Position numbers and translations under genes: made by a program | Notes under the pieces: generated by a model | Told to the model about the DNA's origin: nothing | Databases searched by the model: none | Seen by the model: only the letters and a program-made list of their open reading frames with translations | Assembly (NCBI RefSeq): GCF_001590985.1 | Contig: NZ_BCTX01000037.1 | Location: 1 to 50,083, forward strand | Direction of reading: 5' to 3' | Length of the DNA: 50,083 nt | Source of the DNA: Novosphingobium naphthalenivorans NBRC 102051 | GTDB taxonomy: Bacteria; Pseudomonadota; Alphaproteobacteria; Sphingomonadales; Sphingomonadaceae | Part shown: piece after piece, positions 26,015-34,168 of the stretch | Layout of the letters: each line of letters opens with the position of its first letter | Numbering within the stretch: the stretch's first letter is position 1

Positions 26015-26198
26015 ATGATGGGGCAGGCATTGCCGCCGGGGTAATGGGTCCCAATTCCGCAATGGTCGACGGCACTTGACGCCATCCCGCGGGCACCATC
26101 GACCAGTTGCGCGACAATGCGAGCCTCGATGAAGGGGAGCGCCGCCTGATGGTGTTATGCACCAGGTACAGGAAGAATGAACATCGCGCCGGCCTCGC

Positions 26199-28592
26199 TC
26201 AGATTTCGAACCGGGCAGTCATACCCCAGGTACGCGGATCGCCGGGCGAACCTGCTATGAGGCCCGTGTTGCCCGAGGCGATCTGAAGCTGCTCGAAATA
26301 TTTCTCGTCGAAGGCGTTGCGTACCCAGCCATAGAGGCTGAACCTGCTGTCAGCCCGGAAACCGGCGCGGAAATTGTGCAGGTCATACCCTTCAATCCAG
26401 GTATATTGCGAAGGCGTGGCGTTCGAAGAAAAACGCGAACGATAGCTGCCGTCGTAACCGAAGAAGACTTCGCCCTCCTGCCCCAGGAACCTTGCCGGCA
26501 CGCTGGCCTCTGCTCCGAACGAGAAGGACCACCTCGATATGCCGGGCAACACCTCGCCCGATATATCGCAGTTGGCCGGGCTGCTGCTGCCCGAGAGCTC
26601 GGGCGGGCAAGGCGCGTCGATGAACTTGCGATAGGAGCCATCGGTATAGGCTCCGTTGAGATAGGCGTTGAAGCGTTCATCGGGACGGACCGAGAAATCC
26701 CCTTCCACGCCTTGCGTGCGGACGGCCCTGGCGTTGGCAAGATAGCCGCGCAGTACACCGTACTGGCTGTTGTTCACATTAGCCTGGTAATTGGCGATAT
26801 CCGTGCGAAAGGCGGCAAGGTTGAGGGTCGCACGGCGCCCCCAGAACTGGGTCTTGATGCCCGCCTCGTAGTGGTTGACCGATTCCGGTTTGACCGTCTC
26901 GGCCGCCGAGATAGCACGGTAGGTGCTGTCGGTCGGCACACCGTTGAGGTTGATCCCGCCCGATTTGAAGCTTCTTGCATAAGTCGCATAGACAAGCACG
27001 TCCGGCGCGGCCTTGAAGCTGGTGGTGAGATCGTAACTGAAGTTCCAGTCACTGAACCGGGGCGCAATCTCCTGCGGCGCATAGATTGCGAGCTGGGCGC
27101 TCTGAACGGCAGTGTAGGTATTGGTGTCATTGAGGAGCAGCTCGGCACCGCTGCCGTCAAACACCCGGCGCTGGTAGTATCCCTCTTTCTCGTCGTAGTT
27201 CAACCGAACACCAGGCTGGATCGTCCACTCAGGCGTGACTTTCCAACTGAGCTGGCCGAACAGGGCTGCACTCGTATTCTTGAGATAGACGGTGTTCCGG
27301 GCAGTCAGGCCATCAAGCACGCCGGTATCGTAAAGCGAACTGGTGGGAGCGATGTTCCATCTGGTCGAGGCACTGCCCTGCTGCTCAGTGCCCTGCGTGT
27401 CGATGTGCTGGTGGAAGGCGAAAGCGCCGACCACGAAGTCGACCGTCCTGCCGCTGTAGTTATAGCGCAGTTCCTGCGTGTACTGATCCTGCTGCGAGGG
27501 ATTCTGCGATCGGGTGACGATCGGCAGGCCCGTGAAGTCGCGATCGTTCGACGGGTCCCAGTCCCAGAACCGCCACGCAGTGATGGAAGTCAGCTCACCT
27601 GGGCCCAGATCCCACTTCACGCGCAGCGAAGCGCCGCCGATCTTGTTGCGGGCCTTCAACTCCCCGTCGAGATCCGTCAGGCGATCGAACGGATCAGTGC
27701 TGGCGGGGGCGTAGCCCTGCGCCGCGGCGAGCGCGGCGAACTGCCGGTTGGCGGCACGCTGTGTGGTCGCCGTACGTACGTAAACGGTACCGCAGCAACT
27801 GGGGGCCTGTTCGCTGTAGTCGCCGGCGAGGACCACTTCCAGCCGGCCGGCCGGCTTCCACAGCAATTGGCCGCGCAAGCCCAGATTGTCCTGGCTCTGG
27901 ATCCACTGGCTGGTGCTGATGTTGTAGATCGTGCCCCGACGACTGGTAGAGGATACCGCGATCCGTGCGGCAACAGTATCTGACAGCGGGCCGGAGACGG
28001 CCGCCTTGGCCTGTTTGAAGCTGTAGTTGCCAATCGACACCTCGGCCTTGCCTTCGAAGTCGAAGGTGGGCTGGTTGGTGGTGATGTTGATCGCGCCCGC
28101 CGTCGTGTTCTTGCCGTAGAGCGTACCCTGCGGTCCCCGCAGCACTTCGATTTGCGCCACATCGAGGAAATCGAATGTGGCCGAGGCTACGCGCGAATTG
28201 TAGACGTCATCGACATAGATGCCGACGCCCTGTTCGATGCCGTCGTTGGTCAGACCGAACGGAACGCCGATGCCACGAATGTTGACGGCCGTGTTCCTCG
28301 GATTTGACGAGTAGAACTGAAGCGTGGGCGTCAGTTGCTGCAGGCGCCCCACATTGAACGAGCCGGTGGCATCGACATGGTCACCCCCGATGACCGCGAT
28401 CGCGACCGGGACGTCCTGGCTCGATTCGTTGCGACGGCGGGCAGTGACAACGATATCCTCACCGGAATCCGAGGCTCCGGTTCCGGCTGAGGTCTGCTCT
28501 TCGCCGTTTTCGAGATCGTCCGCGAGTGCGGGACTGCTGGCAAGGGTGGTCGTGGCGAGCAAGGCGCCCGCAAGTCGTGATATTCTGAGCAT
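26199..28592 (-). CDS. TonB-dependent receptor
   Basis: This is a complete TBDR of 797 aa: signal peptide cut near residue 24 (SPALA-DD), TonB-box-like EDIVVTARRR near 44-53, plug with QIEVLRGPQGTLYGKNTTAGAI, and a barrel with YARSFKSGGINLNG and ESVNHYEAGIKTQFWG, ending ...RTWGMTARFEI. It belongs to the same broad type as the receptors at 854 and 12187. It is preceded by a small YezD/DUF2292-like gene (82 nt) that is probably cotranscribed, which hints at a sulfur compound as substrate. The last residue is Ile rather than the usual terminal Phe, a modest departure. Confidence 0.95.
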   Translation of the reverse strand: MLRISRLAGALLATTTLASSPALADDLENGEEQTSAGTGASDSGEDIVVTARRRNESSQDVPVAIAVIGGDHVDATGSFNVGRLQQLTPTLQFYSSNPRNTAVNIRGIGVPFGLTNDGIEQGVGIYVDDVYNSRVASATFDFLDVAQIEVLRGPQGTLYGKNTTAGAINITTNQPTFDFEGKAEVSIGNYSFKQAKAAVSGPLSDTVAARIAVSSTSRRGTIYNISTSQWIQSQDNLGLRGQLLWKPAGRLEVVLAGDYSEQAPSCCGTVYVRTATTQRAANRQFAALAAAQGYAPASTDPFDRLTDLDGELKARNKIGGASLRVKWDLGPGELTSITAWRFWDWDPSNDRDFTGLPIVTRSQNPSQQDQYTQELRYNYSGRTVDFVVGAFAFHQHIDTQGTEQQGSASTRWNIAPTSSLYDTGVLDGLTARNTVYLKNTSAALFGQLSWKVTPEWTIQPGVRLNYDEKEGYYQRRVFDGSGAELLLNDTNTYTAVQSAQLAIYAPQEIAPRFSDWNFSYDLTTSFKAAPDVLVYATYARSFKSGGINLNGVPTDSTYRAISAAETVKPESVNHYEAGIKTQFWGRRATLNLAAFRTDIANYQANVNNSQYGVLRGYLANARAVRTQGVEGDFSVRPDERFNAYLNGAYTDGSYRKFIDAPCPPELSGSSSPANCDISGEVLPGISRWSFSFGAEASVPARFLGQEGEVFFGYDGSYRSRFSSNATPSQYTWIEGYDLHNFRAGFRADSRFSLYGWVRNAFDEKYFEQLQIASGNTGLIAGSPGDPRTWGMTARFEI

Positions 28593-28674
28593 GATGCATC
28601 CCTGTATGGAGGAATGCGTCCGGTGGTCCGGTCAGCATCAGGTCGTGCAGGCTCTCGTCCTGCGCTGTATGAAA

Positions 28675-28848
28675 CTAGGTAAAACGTCGCTTTTCAGTAA
28701 CTTCCATCTGGACAAGCTTGCCCTCGTGAACAGTCAGCTGGATCGCGCCAAAGCGCATTGTGGTCAGCGCCTCATGGATGAGATGGAGGGGATCGGCTTC
28801 GGCGCATCTTCGTTTGCGACCGGAGCGATCGTCTGTTCCGTCAGTCAT
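28675..28848 (-). CDS. YezD-family small protein (DUF2292-like)
   Basis: This 57-aa protein has a polar, basic first 20 residues and then IHEALTTMRFGAIQLTVHEGKLVQMEVTEKRRF, which matches the layout of the YezD/DUF2292 family (a helix, then FGxxxxxVxxGxxVQxExTEKxR). The ATG at 28848 has GGGGA five bases upstream; a longer TTG-started version lacks this support. Family members are often found beside sulfate and sulfur-compound uptake genes; their biochemical role is not known. Here the gene lies directly in front of a TBDR gene in the same direction. Confidence 0.78.
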   Translation of the reverse strand: MTDGTDDRSGRKRRCAEADPLHLIHEALTTMRFGAIQLTVHEGKLVQMEVTEKRRFT

Positions 28849-28908
28849 GGAATTCCCCGTCGGTGCATGACAAGCCAAGTCTCGCCGTGCGCCCCACTCA
28901 TATTCTCT

Positions 28909-28919
28909 ACTATTTTAGT
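28909..28919. promoter_or_regulatory. Palindrome in the promoter region of the YezD-TBDR pair
   Basis: ACTA-TTT-TAGT is an 11-bp inverted repeat in an AT-rich patch 61-71 nt before the small gene. On the minus strand TTGCCA, 17 nt, TATGAG overlaps it as a possible promoter. An operator role is a guess from position. Confidence 0.4.
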
Positions 28920-29051
28920 TGGCAATTGATTTGCGATGAAGTTTTTGTTTTCTGCGGCAAAGAACCCCCGCCGACAGGACAAGACGGGAATGCCTGGAAT
29001 GCCGGCGGCCATGACAGATCGGGAAGCAGCCTGCTCCGGCACCTTCGCTTC

Positions 29052-29057
29052 TATAAT
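29052..29057 (+). promoter_or_regulatory. Possible -10 element for the cytochrome c peroxidase gene
   Basis: A consensus TATAAT lies 86 nt before the start codon in otherwise GC-rich DNA. No clear -35 is present at the expected distance. Between it and the gene lies an imperfect hairpin (GTCCCT ... AGGGAC, about 29062-29100). Confidence 0.4.
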
Positions 29058-29142
29058 TTATGTCCCTTCAGCCCGGTTTCGTCAGGAACTCGTCAGGGAC
29101 GAGGCCTAGTCCCTTCTTCCGCACAATCAGCGGGAAGTTACG

Positions 29143-30228
29143 ATGACCAAGATCGCCTTAATCTTCGCATCCATGGCAGCCCTCTCGCTTGCCGGCTGTC
29201 AATCCTCCAGTCCCGAGCAATCCGAGCAAAAGCAGGACGCCCTGGCCGCGACCAGCGATCCGCTGATCCTCTCCGCGCGCGAACAGTTCGCGGCGTTGCC
29301 CGACGGGCCGGGGACAATCACCGGCGTCAAGGCAACCCCTGACCTCACCGCGCTCGGCACCGCGCTCTATTTCGACCCCCGGCTTTCCGCCAGCCATTCG
29401 CTCTCCTGCGCGGGGTGTCACAATATGGGTCTGGGCGGCGCGGATGCGCGCCCGACTTCGCTTGGCCATCGCTGGCAGCATGGCAGCCGCAACGCGCCGA
29501 CCGTGCTGAATGCCGTCTACAATATGACCCAGTTCTGGGACGGGCGCGCCGAGGACCTCGCCGAGCAGGCAGGCGGCCCCGTTTCCAATCCGGTCGAGAT
29601 GGCCATGCCGGCCGATCAGGTCATGCCGACGCTCAAGAGTATTCCCGGCTATGCCAAGATGTTCGCCAGCGCCTTCCCCGGCGACAAGGATCCGATCCGG
29701 ATGGAAAACGTCCAGACGGCTATCGCGGTCTATGAAGCTACGCTTGTCACGCCCAATGCCCCCTTCGATCGCTTCCTCAAGGGAGACGCCAAGGCCTTGA
29801 ACGAAGCGCAGCGGCGCGGCCTCCAAGCCTTCATGGATAACGGCTGCTCCGCTTGCCATAACGGCGTCAACATGGGCGGTTCGATGTATGCCAAGTTCGG
29901 CGCCGTCTCGCCGCCGCCCGCCGATCTCCTGCCCGCAGACGACCTCGGCCGCTTCGCCATCACCAAGGACGAGGCCGACCGCTATGCCTTCAAGGTTCCG
30001 ACCTTGCGCAACATCGCGCTCACGGCGCCCTACTTCCACACGGGCAAGGTCTGGAGCCTCGATGAGGCCGTGACGGTCATGGCAAAGAGCCAGCTTGGCC
30101 AGACGCTGCCGCAGCAGGACGTGTCCGACATCGTCGCCTTCCTCCAGGCCCTCACCGGCGATCAACCCAAGGCCATCGTTCCTGTCCTTCCGCCGGTCGA
30201 TGGAACATCCGCGCGGCCGGTCGACTGA
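29143..30228 (+). CDS. Di-heme cytochrome c peroxidase / MauG-family lipoprotein
   Basis: The protein has 361 aa and a lipobox (LSLAG-Cys19). It carries two c-type haem sites, Cys89-Ala-Gly-Cys92-His93 and Cys235-Ser-Ala-Cys238-His239, with the family features FDPRLSASHSLSCAGCHN, GSRNAPTVLNAVYN, FWDGRAEDLAEQA and the late VPTLRNIALTAPYFHTG. Such proteins reduce hydrogen peroxide in the periplasm or, in MauG relatives, oxidise a protein substrate. The segment LGHRWQHGSRNAPT is more like the peroxidase branch, but the distinction is not safe by eye. GGGAAG precedes the ATG. The gene stands alone, followed by a hairpin and then the convergent tRNA gene. Confidence 0.92.
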   Translation: MTKIALIFASMAALSLAGCQSSSPEQSEQKQDALAATSDPLILSAREQFAALPDGPGTITGVKATPDLTALGTALYFDPRLSASHSLSCAGCHNMGLGGADARPTSLGHRWQHGSRNAPTVLNAVYNMTQFWDGRAEDLAEQAGGPVSNPVEMAMPADQVMPTLKSIPGYAKMFASAFPGDKDPIRMENVQTAIAVYEATLVTPNAPFDRFLKGDAKALNEAQRRGLQAFMDNGCSACHNGVNMGGSMYAKFGAVSPPPADLLPADDLGRFAITKDEADRYAFKVPTLRNIALTAPYFHTGKVWSLDEAVTVMAKSQLGQTLPQQDVSDIVAFLQALTGDQPKAIVPVLPPVDGTSARPVD

Positions 30229-30242
30229 TCCGGCCGGGCCTT

Positions 30243-30272
30243 CGGGGGCGGGTATTCCCCTCCTCGCCCCCG
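30243..30272 (+). terminator. Hairpin after the cytochrome c peroxidase gene
   Basis: A perfect 8-bp stem CGGGGGCG / CGCCCCCG with a 14-nt loop starts 15 nt after the stop codon, followed by ATTTG. The short T stretch makes it a moderate terminator. Confidence 0.6.
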
Positions 30273-30452
30273 ATTTGCCTCAAGCGCCCGGACCACCAAC
30301 GCGCGAACCTGGGACGCCCGGCGATGCAACGCTGGCCTGGGGTCTGAAGATGGAGCACGAGCGGTTGCTCGACTGGCTCTTTTCCAAACGATCGCGCTGT
30401 CTAAGCAGCGATCTGGTGAAGTCGGAGGGGGTCCTCCACGGAAGAGGACTCT

Positions 30453-30474
30453 AAAAACCGCGCTTTTCCGCGGT
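30453..30474 (-). terminator. Rho-independent terminator of tRNA-Val
   Basis: On the minus strand, CCGCG-GAAAAG-CGCGG (extended by one A-T pair) is followed by TTTTT, seven bases after the tRNA 3' end. Confidence 0.88.
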
Positions 30475-30480
30475 CTGGAA

Positions 30481-30556
30481 TGGTGGGCGGTGAGGGGCTC
30501 GAACCCCCGACCCTCTCGGTGTAAACGAGATGCTCTACCAACTGAGCTAACCGCCC
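30481..30556 (-). tRNA. tRNA-Val (anticodon TAC)
   Basis: The 76-nt sequence folds into a full cloverleaf: acceptor stem GGGCGGT / ACCGCCC, D arm GCTCAGTTGGTAGAGC, anticodon stem CTCG with loop TTTACAC, T arm with GGTTCGAGCC, and an encoded CCA end. The anticodon TAC reads GTA and related valine codons. The gene stands alone with its own terminator. Confidence 0.97.
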
Positions 30557-30748
30557 GGCACGCCGGAAACCGGGCATTTAGGGCAATTCTCGGCCACGTC
30601 AACCAAGACGTTCGCGGATCAGAGAGCGCTCAAATGGAATAGATCGAAACTGAAAGTTCCGACATAGTCCCGGTCAGGATCAGCACATCGCAACTCCTCA
30701 CAGCCACCGCGCCGAAACCCAGCCCCAAAAAGCGCGAGCGCGCGGCCG

Positions 30749-31591
30749 TCAGACCTTGGCGATAGAGGGCATACCATCCTTGCCGCCGGTCTGCCCGGCT
30801 TCCGTGCGGCTGCGCGGATTGGCTACGGCGGCGGCGATCAGCCGGTCCTGTTCCTTGGCGTCGAGGCGTTCCCAGCCGGTACGGCCCAGCTTTTCCATCG
30901 GCCGGTAGCGCACCTTGTACTGCATACGCGGCGAACCTTCGACCCAGTAGCCGAGATAGACATAAGGCAGCCCCATGTCCTGCGCGCGGCGAATGTGATC
31001 GAGGATGATGTAGTTGCCCAGCCCGGCCCGCTCTTCATGGTACGGATCGTAGAAGCTGTAGATCATCGAGAGACCGTCGCACTGCTTGTCGGTCAGGCAG
31101 GCGCCGATCAGGCGGCCCGGCGTCACGCCATCGGCGGACGGCTCGCGATACTCGACGATATAGCTGGTGACGGGCGTATGCTCGACCATGTCGGCAAAGT
31201 CCGTCTCGTCCATCGTCGTCATCCCGCCTTCGGGATGGCGCACCGAAAGGTAGAGCTGGAGCAGTTCGAACTGCTCGTTGGTCGACCAGGGGCGGCAGAC
31301 GGTGGCAATGATATCGGCATTGGCCTTGAGCGCGCGCTTTTGCGAGCCGGAAGGCCTGAACTCCTCCGCCGCCACGCGCACCGAGACGCAGGCCGTGCAA
31401 TCGAGGCAGGACGGACGGTAGGCGACGGTCTGGCTGCGACGGAAACCGATCCGGCCCAGCGCATCGTTGAGCGAATCCGCGTGCGGCCCTTTGAGTTCGG
31501 TGAACACCTTGCGCTCGTTGCGCCCCGGCAGATAGGGGCACGGCGCAGGGCTGGTCACGAAAAACCGGGGAAAGCGAACCTGGGCCGTCAC
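30749..31591 (-). CDS. bpt: Aspartate/glutamate leucyltransferase (N-end rule aminoacyltransferase)
   Basis: The 280-aa protein has the ATE family signature from the first residues: [20 protein letters not shown], then [29 protein letters not shown], and the C-terminal GNYIILDHI and [17 protein letters not shown]. Bacterial Bpt moves leucine from Leu-tRNA onto proteins beginning with Asp or Glu, marking them for ClpAP. The GTG at 31591 places the conserved sequence at residue 5 and has AGGAAG 10 nt upstream; an ATG at 31669 would add 26 unrelated residues. A weak hairpin with a T run follows near 30727-30743. The gap to ilvA (31592-31889) holds only the ilvA terminator and promoter space. Confidence 0.93.
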   Translation of the reverse strand: MTAQVRFPRFFVTSPAPCPYLPGRNERKVFTELKGPHADSLNDALGRIGFRRSQTVAYRPSCLDCTACVSVRVAAEEFRPSGSQKRALKANADIIATVCRPWSTNEQFELLQLYLSVRHPEGGMTTMDETDFADMVEHTPVTSYIVEYREPSADGVTPGRLIGACLTDKQCDGLSMIYSFYDPYHEERAGLGNYIILDHIRRAQDMGLPYVYLGYWVEGSPRMQYKVRYRPMEKLGRTGWERLDAKEQDRLIAAAVANPRSRTEAGQTGGKDGMPSIAKV

Positions 31592-31863
31592 GGGTGTGAA
31601 ACTTCCTATTGCTCTTGCGATACCGACACTGTGTGATCCCAAATATGCACGCCGCCCCCAAACGTTCAAAGTCTTTTAACTAAGAAATGCGGCCAAGGCA
31701 GGGCGAAAATGCGTCCGCGGTGATGCAATCGGTTGCCAGCGTGCCAAATCGGAGCAGCGTCGCCGGATATCCTTTCACGGGAGATCAGCACCAAAACCCG
31801 CGCGTGAACGCCCGTTGCCCGGCGGACACGCCGGACAGCGGGTGTTCGAGAAGAAAGGGCGCC

Positions 31864-31885
31864 CCTGCCCCGCACGCGGGGCAGG
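31864..31885 (-). terminator. Terminator after ilvA
   Basis: A 10-bp inverted repeat CCTGCCCCGC / GCGGGGCAGG begins five bases after the ilvA stop codon and is followed on the minus strand by GGCGCCCTTTCTTCT. Confidence 0.75.
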
Positions 31886-31889
31886 CCGG

Positions 31890-33143
31890 TCAGTCGGTTT
31901 CGACCTGCTTCACTTCGTAGCCCTCGCGGCGCAGGGCCGCGACAAGGGCATCGAGCTGCTCGCGATCGCGCGCCTCGCACTCGATCTCGGTCACGAGGCC
32001 CTTGGCGGGCAAGTGCGTGAAGATGCGCTGGTGGAACACCTCGATGATGTTCACATTGTGCTCGTGAAACACCTTGGCGACCTTGAACAGGGCGCCGGCA
32101 CGGTCCTGCAGGCCAATCTTGAGGCGCGCCAGCCGGCCCGCCCGCGCCAGATCACGCAGCAGCACATTGGCCAGCAGGCGCGTATCGATATTGCCGCCCG
32201 ACAGGACAATGCCGACCTTGCGGCCCTTGAACAGATCGCGGTTGTCCATCACCGCCGCCAGACCGCAGGCGCCCGCGCCCTCGACCAGCGTCTTTTCGAT
32301 CTGCAGCAGCAGCGCGAGCGCGCTTTCGATCTTCGCCTCGCTGACCAGCAGGAAGTCATCGAGCGTTTCGCGCAGCACTTTCGACGTGAACAGGCCCGGC
32401 GAGAAGACGGCGATGCCTTCGGCCAGGGTATCCCCGCCGATCGGCAGGTTGGTGCCCTTCAGCAGGTTGTACATCGAAGGATAGAGCTGCGCCTCGACCC
32501 CGACGAGCTTGATATCGGGATTGATCGCGCGCGCCACCGTGCCCATGCCCGAGGCCAGCCCGCCACCGCCGATCGGCAGGACGAGCGTGTCGAGATCCGG
32601 CACGTCCTCCAGCATTTCCAGCGCCACGGTGCCCTGCCCGGCCGCCACATGCGGATCGTCGAACGGGTGGACGAAAGTAAGGCCCAGTTCGGTCTCAAGC
32701 TTGCGCGCATGGGCATAGGCTTCATCGAAGCTTTCGCCTTCGAGCACGACCTTGCCGCCCACGCTTTCGGTCTGCATGACCTTCACCAGCGGGGTGGTCT
32801 TGGGCATCACGATCGTCACCGGCACGCCGAGACGGGTGCCGTGATAGCTGAGACCCTGTGCATGGTTGCCGGCCGAGGCCGCGATCACGCCGCGCGCCTT
32901 GCGTTCCTCGTCAAGCTGGAGAAGGGCATTGAGCGCGCCGCGTTCCTTGTAAGCGGCCGTAAACTGCAGATTTTCAAACTTGAGCCAGATATCCGCCCCG
33001 GTGATCGCGCTCAGCGTAGTGCTGTGCAGCGTGGGCGTCCTGACGACGGCACCCGTAATTCGCTCCGCCGCCGCGCGTACGTCGGCTGCGGTCAGCAGGG
33101 CTTCTTCAGCCCCGGGAGCGATATCGAGTGCAAGTTTGTTCAT
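31890..33143 (-). CDS. ilvA: Threonine ammonia-lyase (threonine dehydratase) with ACT domain
   Basis: The protein has 417 aa. The PLP lysine is Lys66 in FTAAYKERGALN; SAGNHAQG and the phosphate-binding GGGGLASG follow. Residues from about 340 to the end form one ACT-like regulatory domain (VFHEHNVNIIEVFHQRIF). It deaminates threonine to 2-oxobutanoate, the first step toward isoleucine. The length and single ACT domain match the short form common in alphaproteobacteria rather than the 514-aa E. coli IlvA with two ACT-like parts. It is divergent from the gene at 33260 with 116 nt between. Confidence 0.94.
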   Translation of the reverse strand: MNKLALDIAPGAEEALLTAADVRAAAERITGAVVRTPTLHSTTLSAITGADIWLKFENLQFTAAYKERGALNALLQLDEERKARGVIAASAGNHAQGLSYHGTRLGVPVTIVMPKTTPLVKVMQTESVGGKVVLEGESFDEAYAHARKLETELGLTFVHPFDDPHVAAGQGTVALEMLEDVPDLDTLVLPIGGGGLASGMGTVARAINPDIKLVGVEAQLYPSMYNLLKGTNLPIGGDTLAEGIAVFSPGLFTSKVLRETLDDFLLVSEAKIESALALLLQIEKTLVEGAGACGLAAVMDNRDLFKGRKVGIVLSGGNIDTRLLANVLLRDLARAGRLARLKIGLQDRAGALFKVAKVFHEHNVNIIEVFHQRIFTHLPAKGLVTEIECEARDREQLDALVAALRREGYEVKQVETD

Positions 33144-33259
33144 AGGCTCGCGCGCCTACCGGAATCCAAGGGAAATGGAAAGCAAACTTGGGGCAGAAGG
33201 CTGACGAAAGCCCACTTCTTGCTGTTTGCATTCGCGCAAAACCGTCTAGAAGTCGGCTC

Positions 33260-34168
33260 ATGAGTCAGAGCAAGAGCGAACCCCGCAAGGTCTCCTTCAT
33301 CGGCCTGGGCGTGATGGGCGGCGCAATCGCGCGGCACATCGCGAAAGCCGGCCACGAACTGACAATCTACAACCGCTCGCCCGAGCGCGCGCAGAAATGG
33401 GCCGACGACAACCCAGGCCTCGCCCACCGCATCGCCGCCAATCCGGCCCACGCGGCGCAGGATGCCGATGTCGTCATCACTTGCGTGGGCAACGACGATG
33501 ATCTCGCCGATGTCGTGCTCGGCCCCAACGGCGTGTTCCGCATGTTGAAGAGGGGCGGGGTGTTCATCGACCACACCACCGTCTCAGCCCGGATCGCGCG
33601 GCAGATATCGGTCGAGGCGCGCGACTTGCAGGTCCACTGCGTCGACGCGCCGATGACCGGCTCGCAGATCGGCGCCGAGAACGGCACGCTCACGCTGATG
33701 TGCGGCGGCCGCACCGATGCGATCGAGGCCGCTCGCCCGGTGATGGAAGCCTATTCGCAGCGAATCGTCCATGTCGGCAAGCCCGGCTCGGGCCAGATCG
33801 CCAAGATGGCCAACCAGATCTGCATCGCCGGCAATGTGGCCGCGCTCGCCGAAGCGGTGCGCTTCGCGCAGGCCTCGCACCTCGACATGGATAAAGTCTA
33901 CGAGGCGATCTCGGGCGGCGCAGCGCAGTCCTGGCAGATGGACAACCGCTGGAAGTCGATGGACGAGGACCGCTTCGACTTCGGCTTCGCGATAGACTGG
34001 ATGCGCAAGGACCTCGGCCTCAGCCTCGATGAAGGGCGCGGGCTGGGCGTTTCGCTGCCGGTGGCGGCGCTGATCGACCAGTTCTTCGCCGAAATCCAGG
34101 CCATGGGCGGCGGCCGCCTCGATACCAGCGCGATCATCAAGCGGCTGCCGAAGAAGGGCAAGAAGTGA
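33260..34168 (+). CDS. NAD(P)-dependent 3-hydroxyisobutyrate-dehydrogenase-family oxidoreductase
   Basis: The 302-aa protein has the Rossmann motif GLGVMG at residues 15-20, the substrate-binding DAPMTGSQIGAENGTLTLMCGG and the catalytic Lys182 in GQIAKMANQ. It is a beta-hydroxyacid dehydrogenase (HIBADH, tartronate-semialdehyde or succinic-semialdehyde reductase group). The exact substrate is not decidable. The ATG at 33260 gives the standard N-terminus; an upstream in-frame ATG at 33188 would add 24 residues without homology. Its stop overlaps the GTG of the next gene (GTGA), so the two are coupled. Confidence 0.92.
   Translation: MSQSKSEPRKVSFIGLGVMGGAIARHIAKAGHELTIYNRSPERAQKWADDNPGLAHRIAANPAHAAQDADVVITCVGNDDDLADVVLGPNGVFRMLKRGGVFIDHTTVSARIARQISVEARDLQVHCVDAPMTGSQIGAENGTLTLMCGGRTDAIEAARPVMEAYSQRIVHVGKPGSGQIAKMANQICIAGNVAALAEAVRFAQASHLDMDKVYEAISGGAAQSWQMDNRWKSMDEDRFDFGFAIDWMRKDLGLSLDEGRGLGVSLPVAALIDQFFAEIQAMGGGRLDTSAIIKRLPKKGKK

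Noticed and set aside
25887..26162. A 91-aa minus-strand frame in front of the lacI-type gene
   Set aside because: It covers the operator region, overlaps the regulator start and has no family features or ribosome site.
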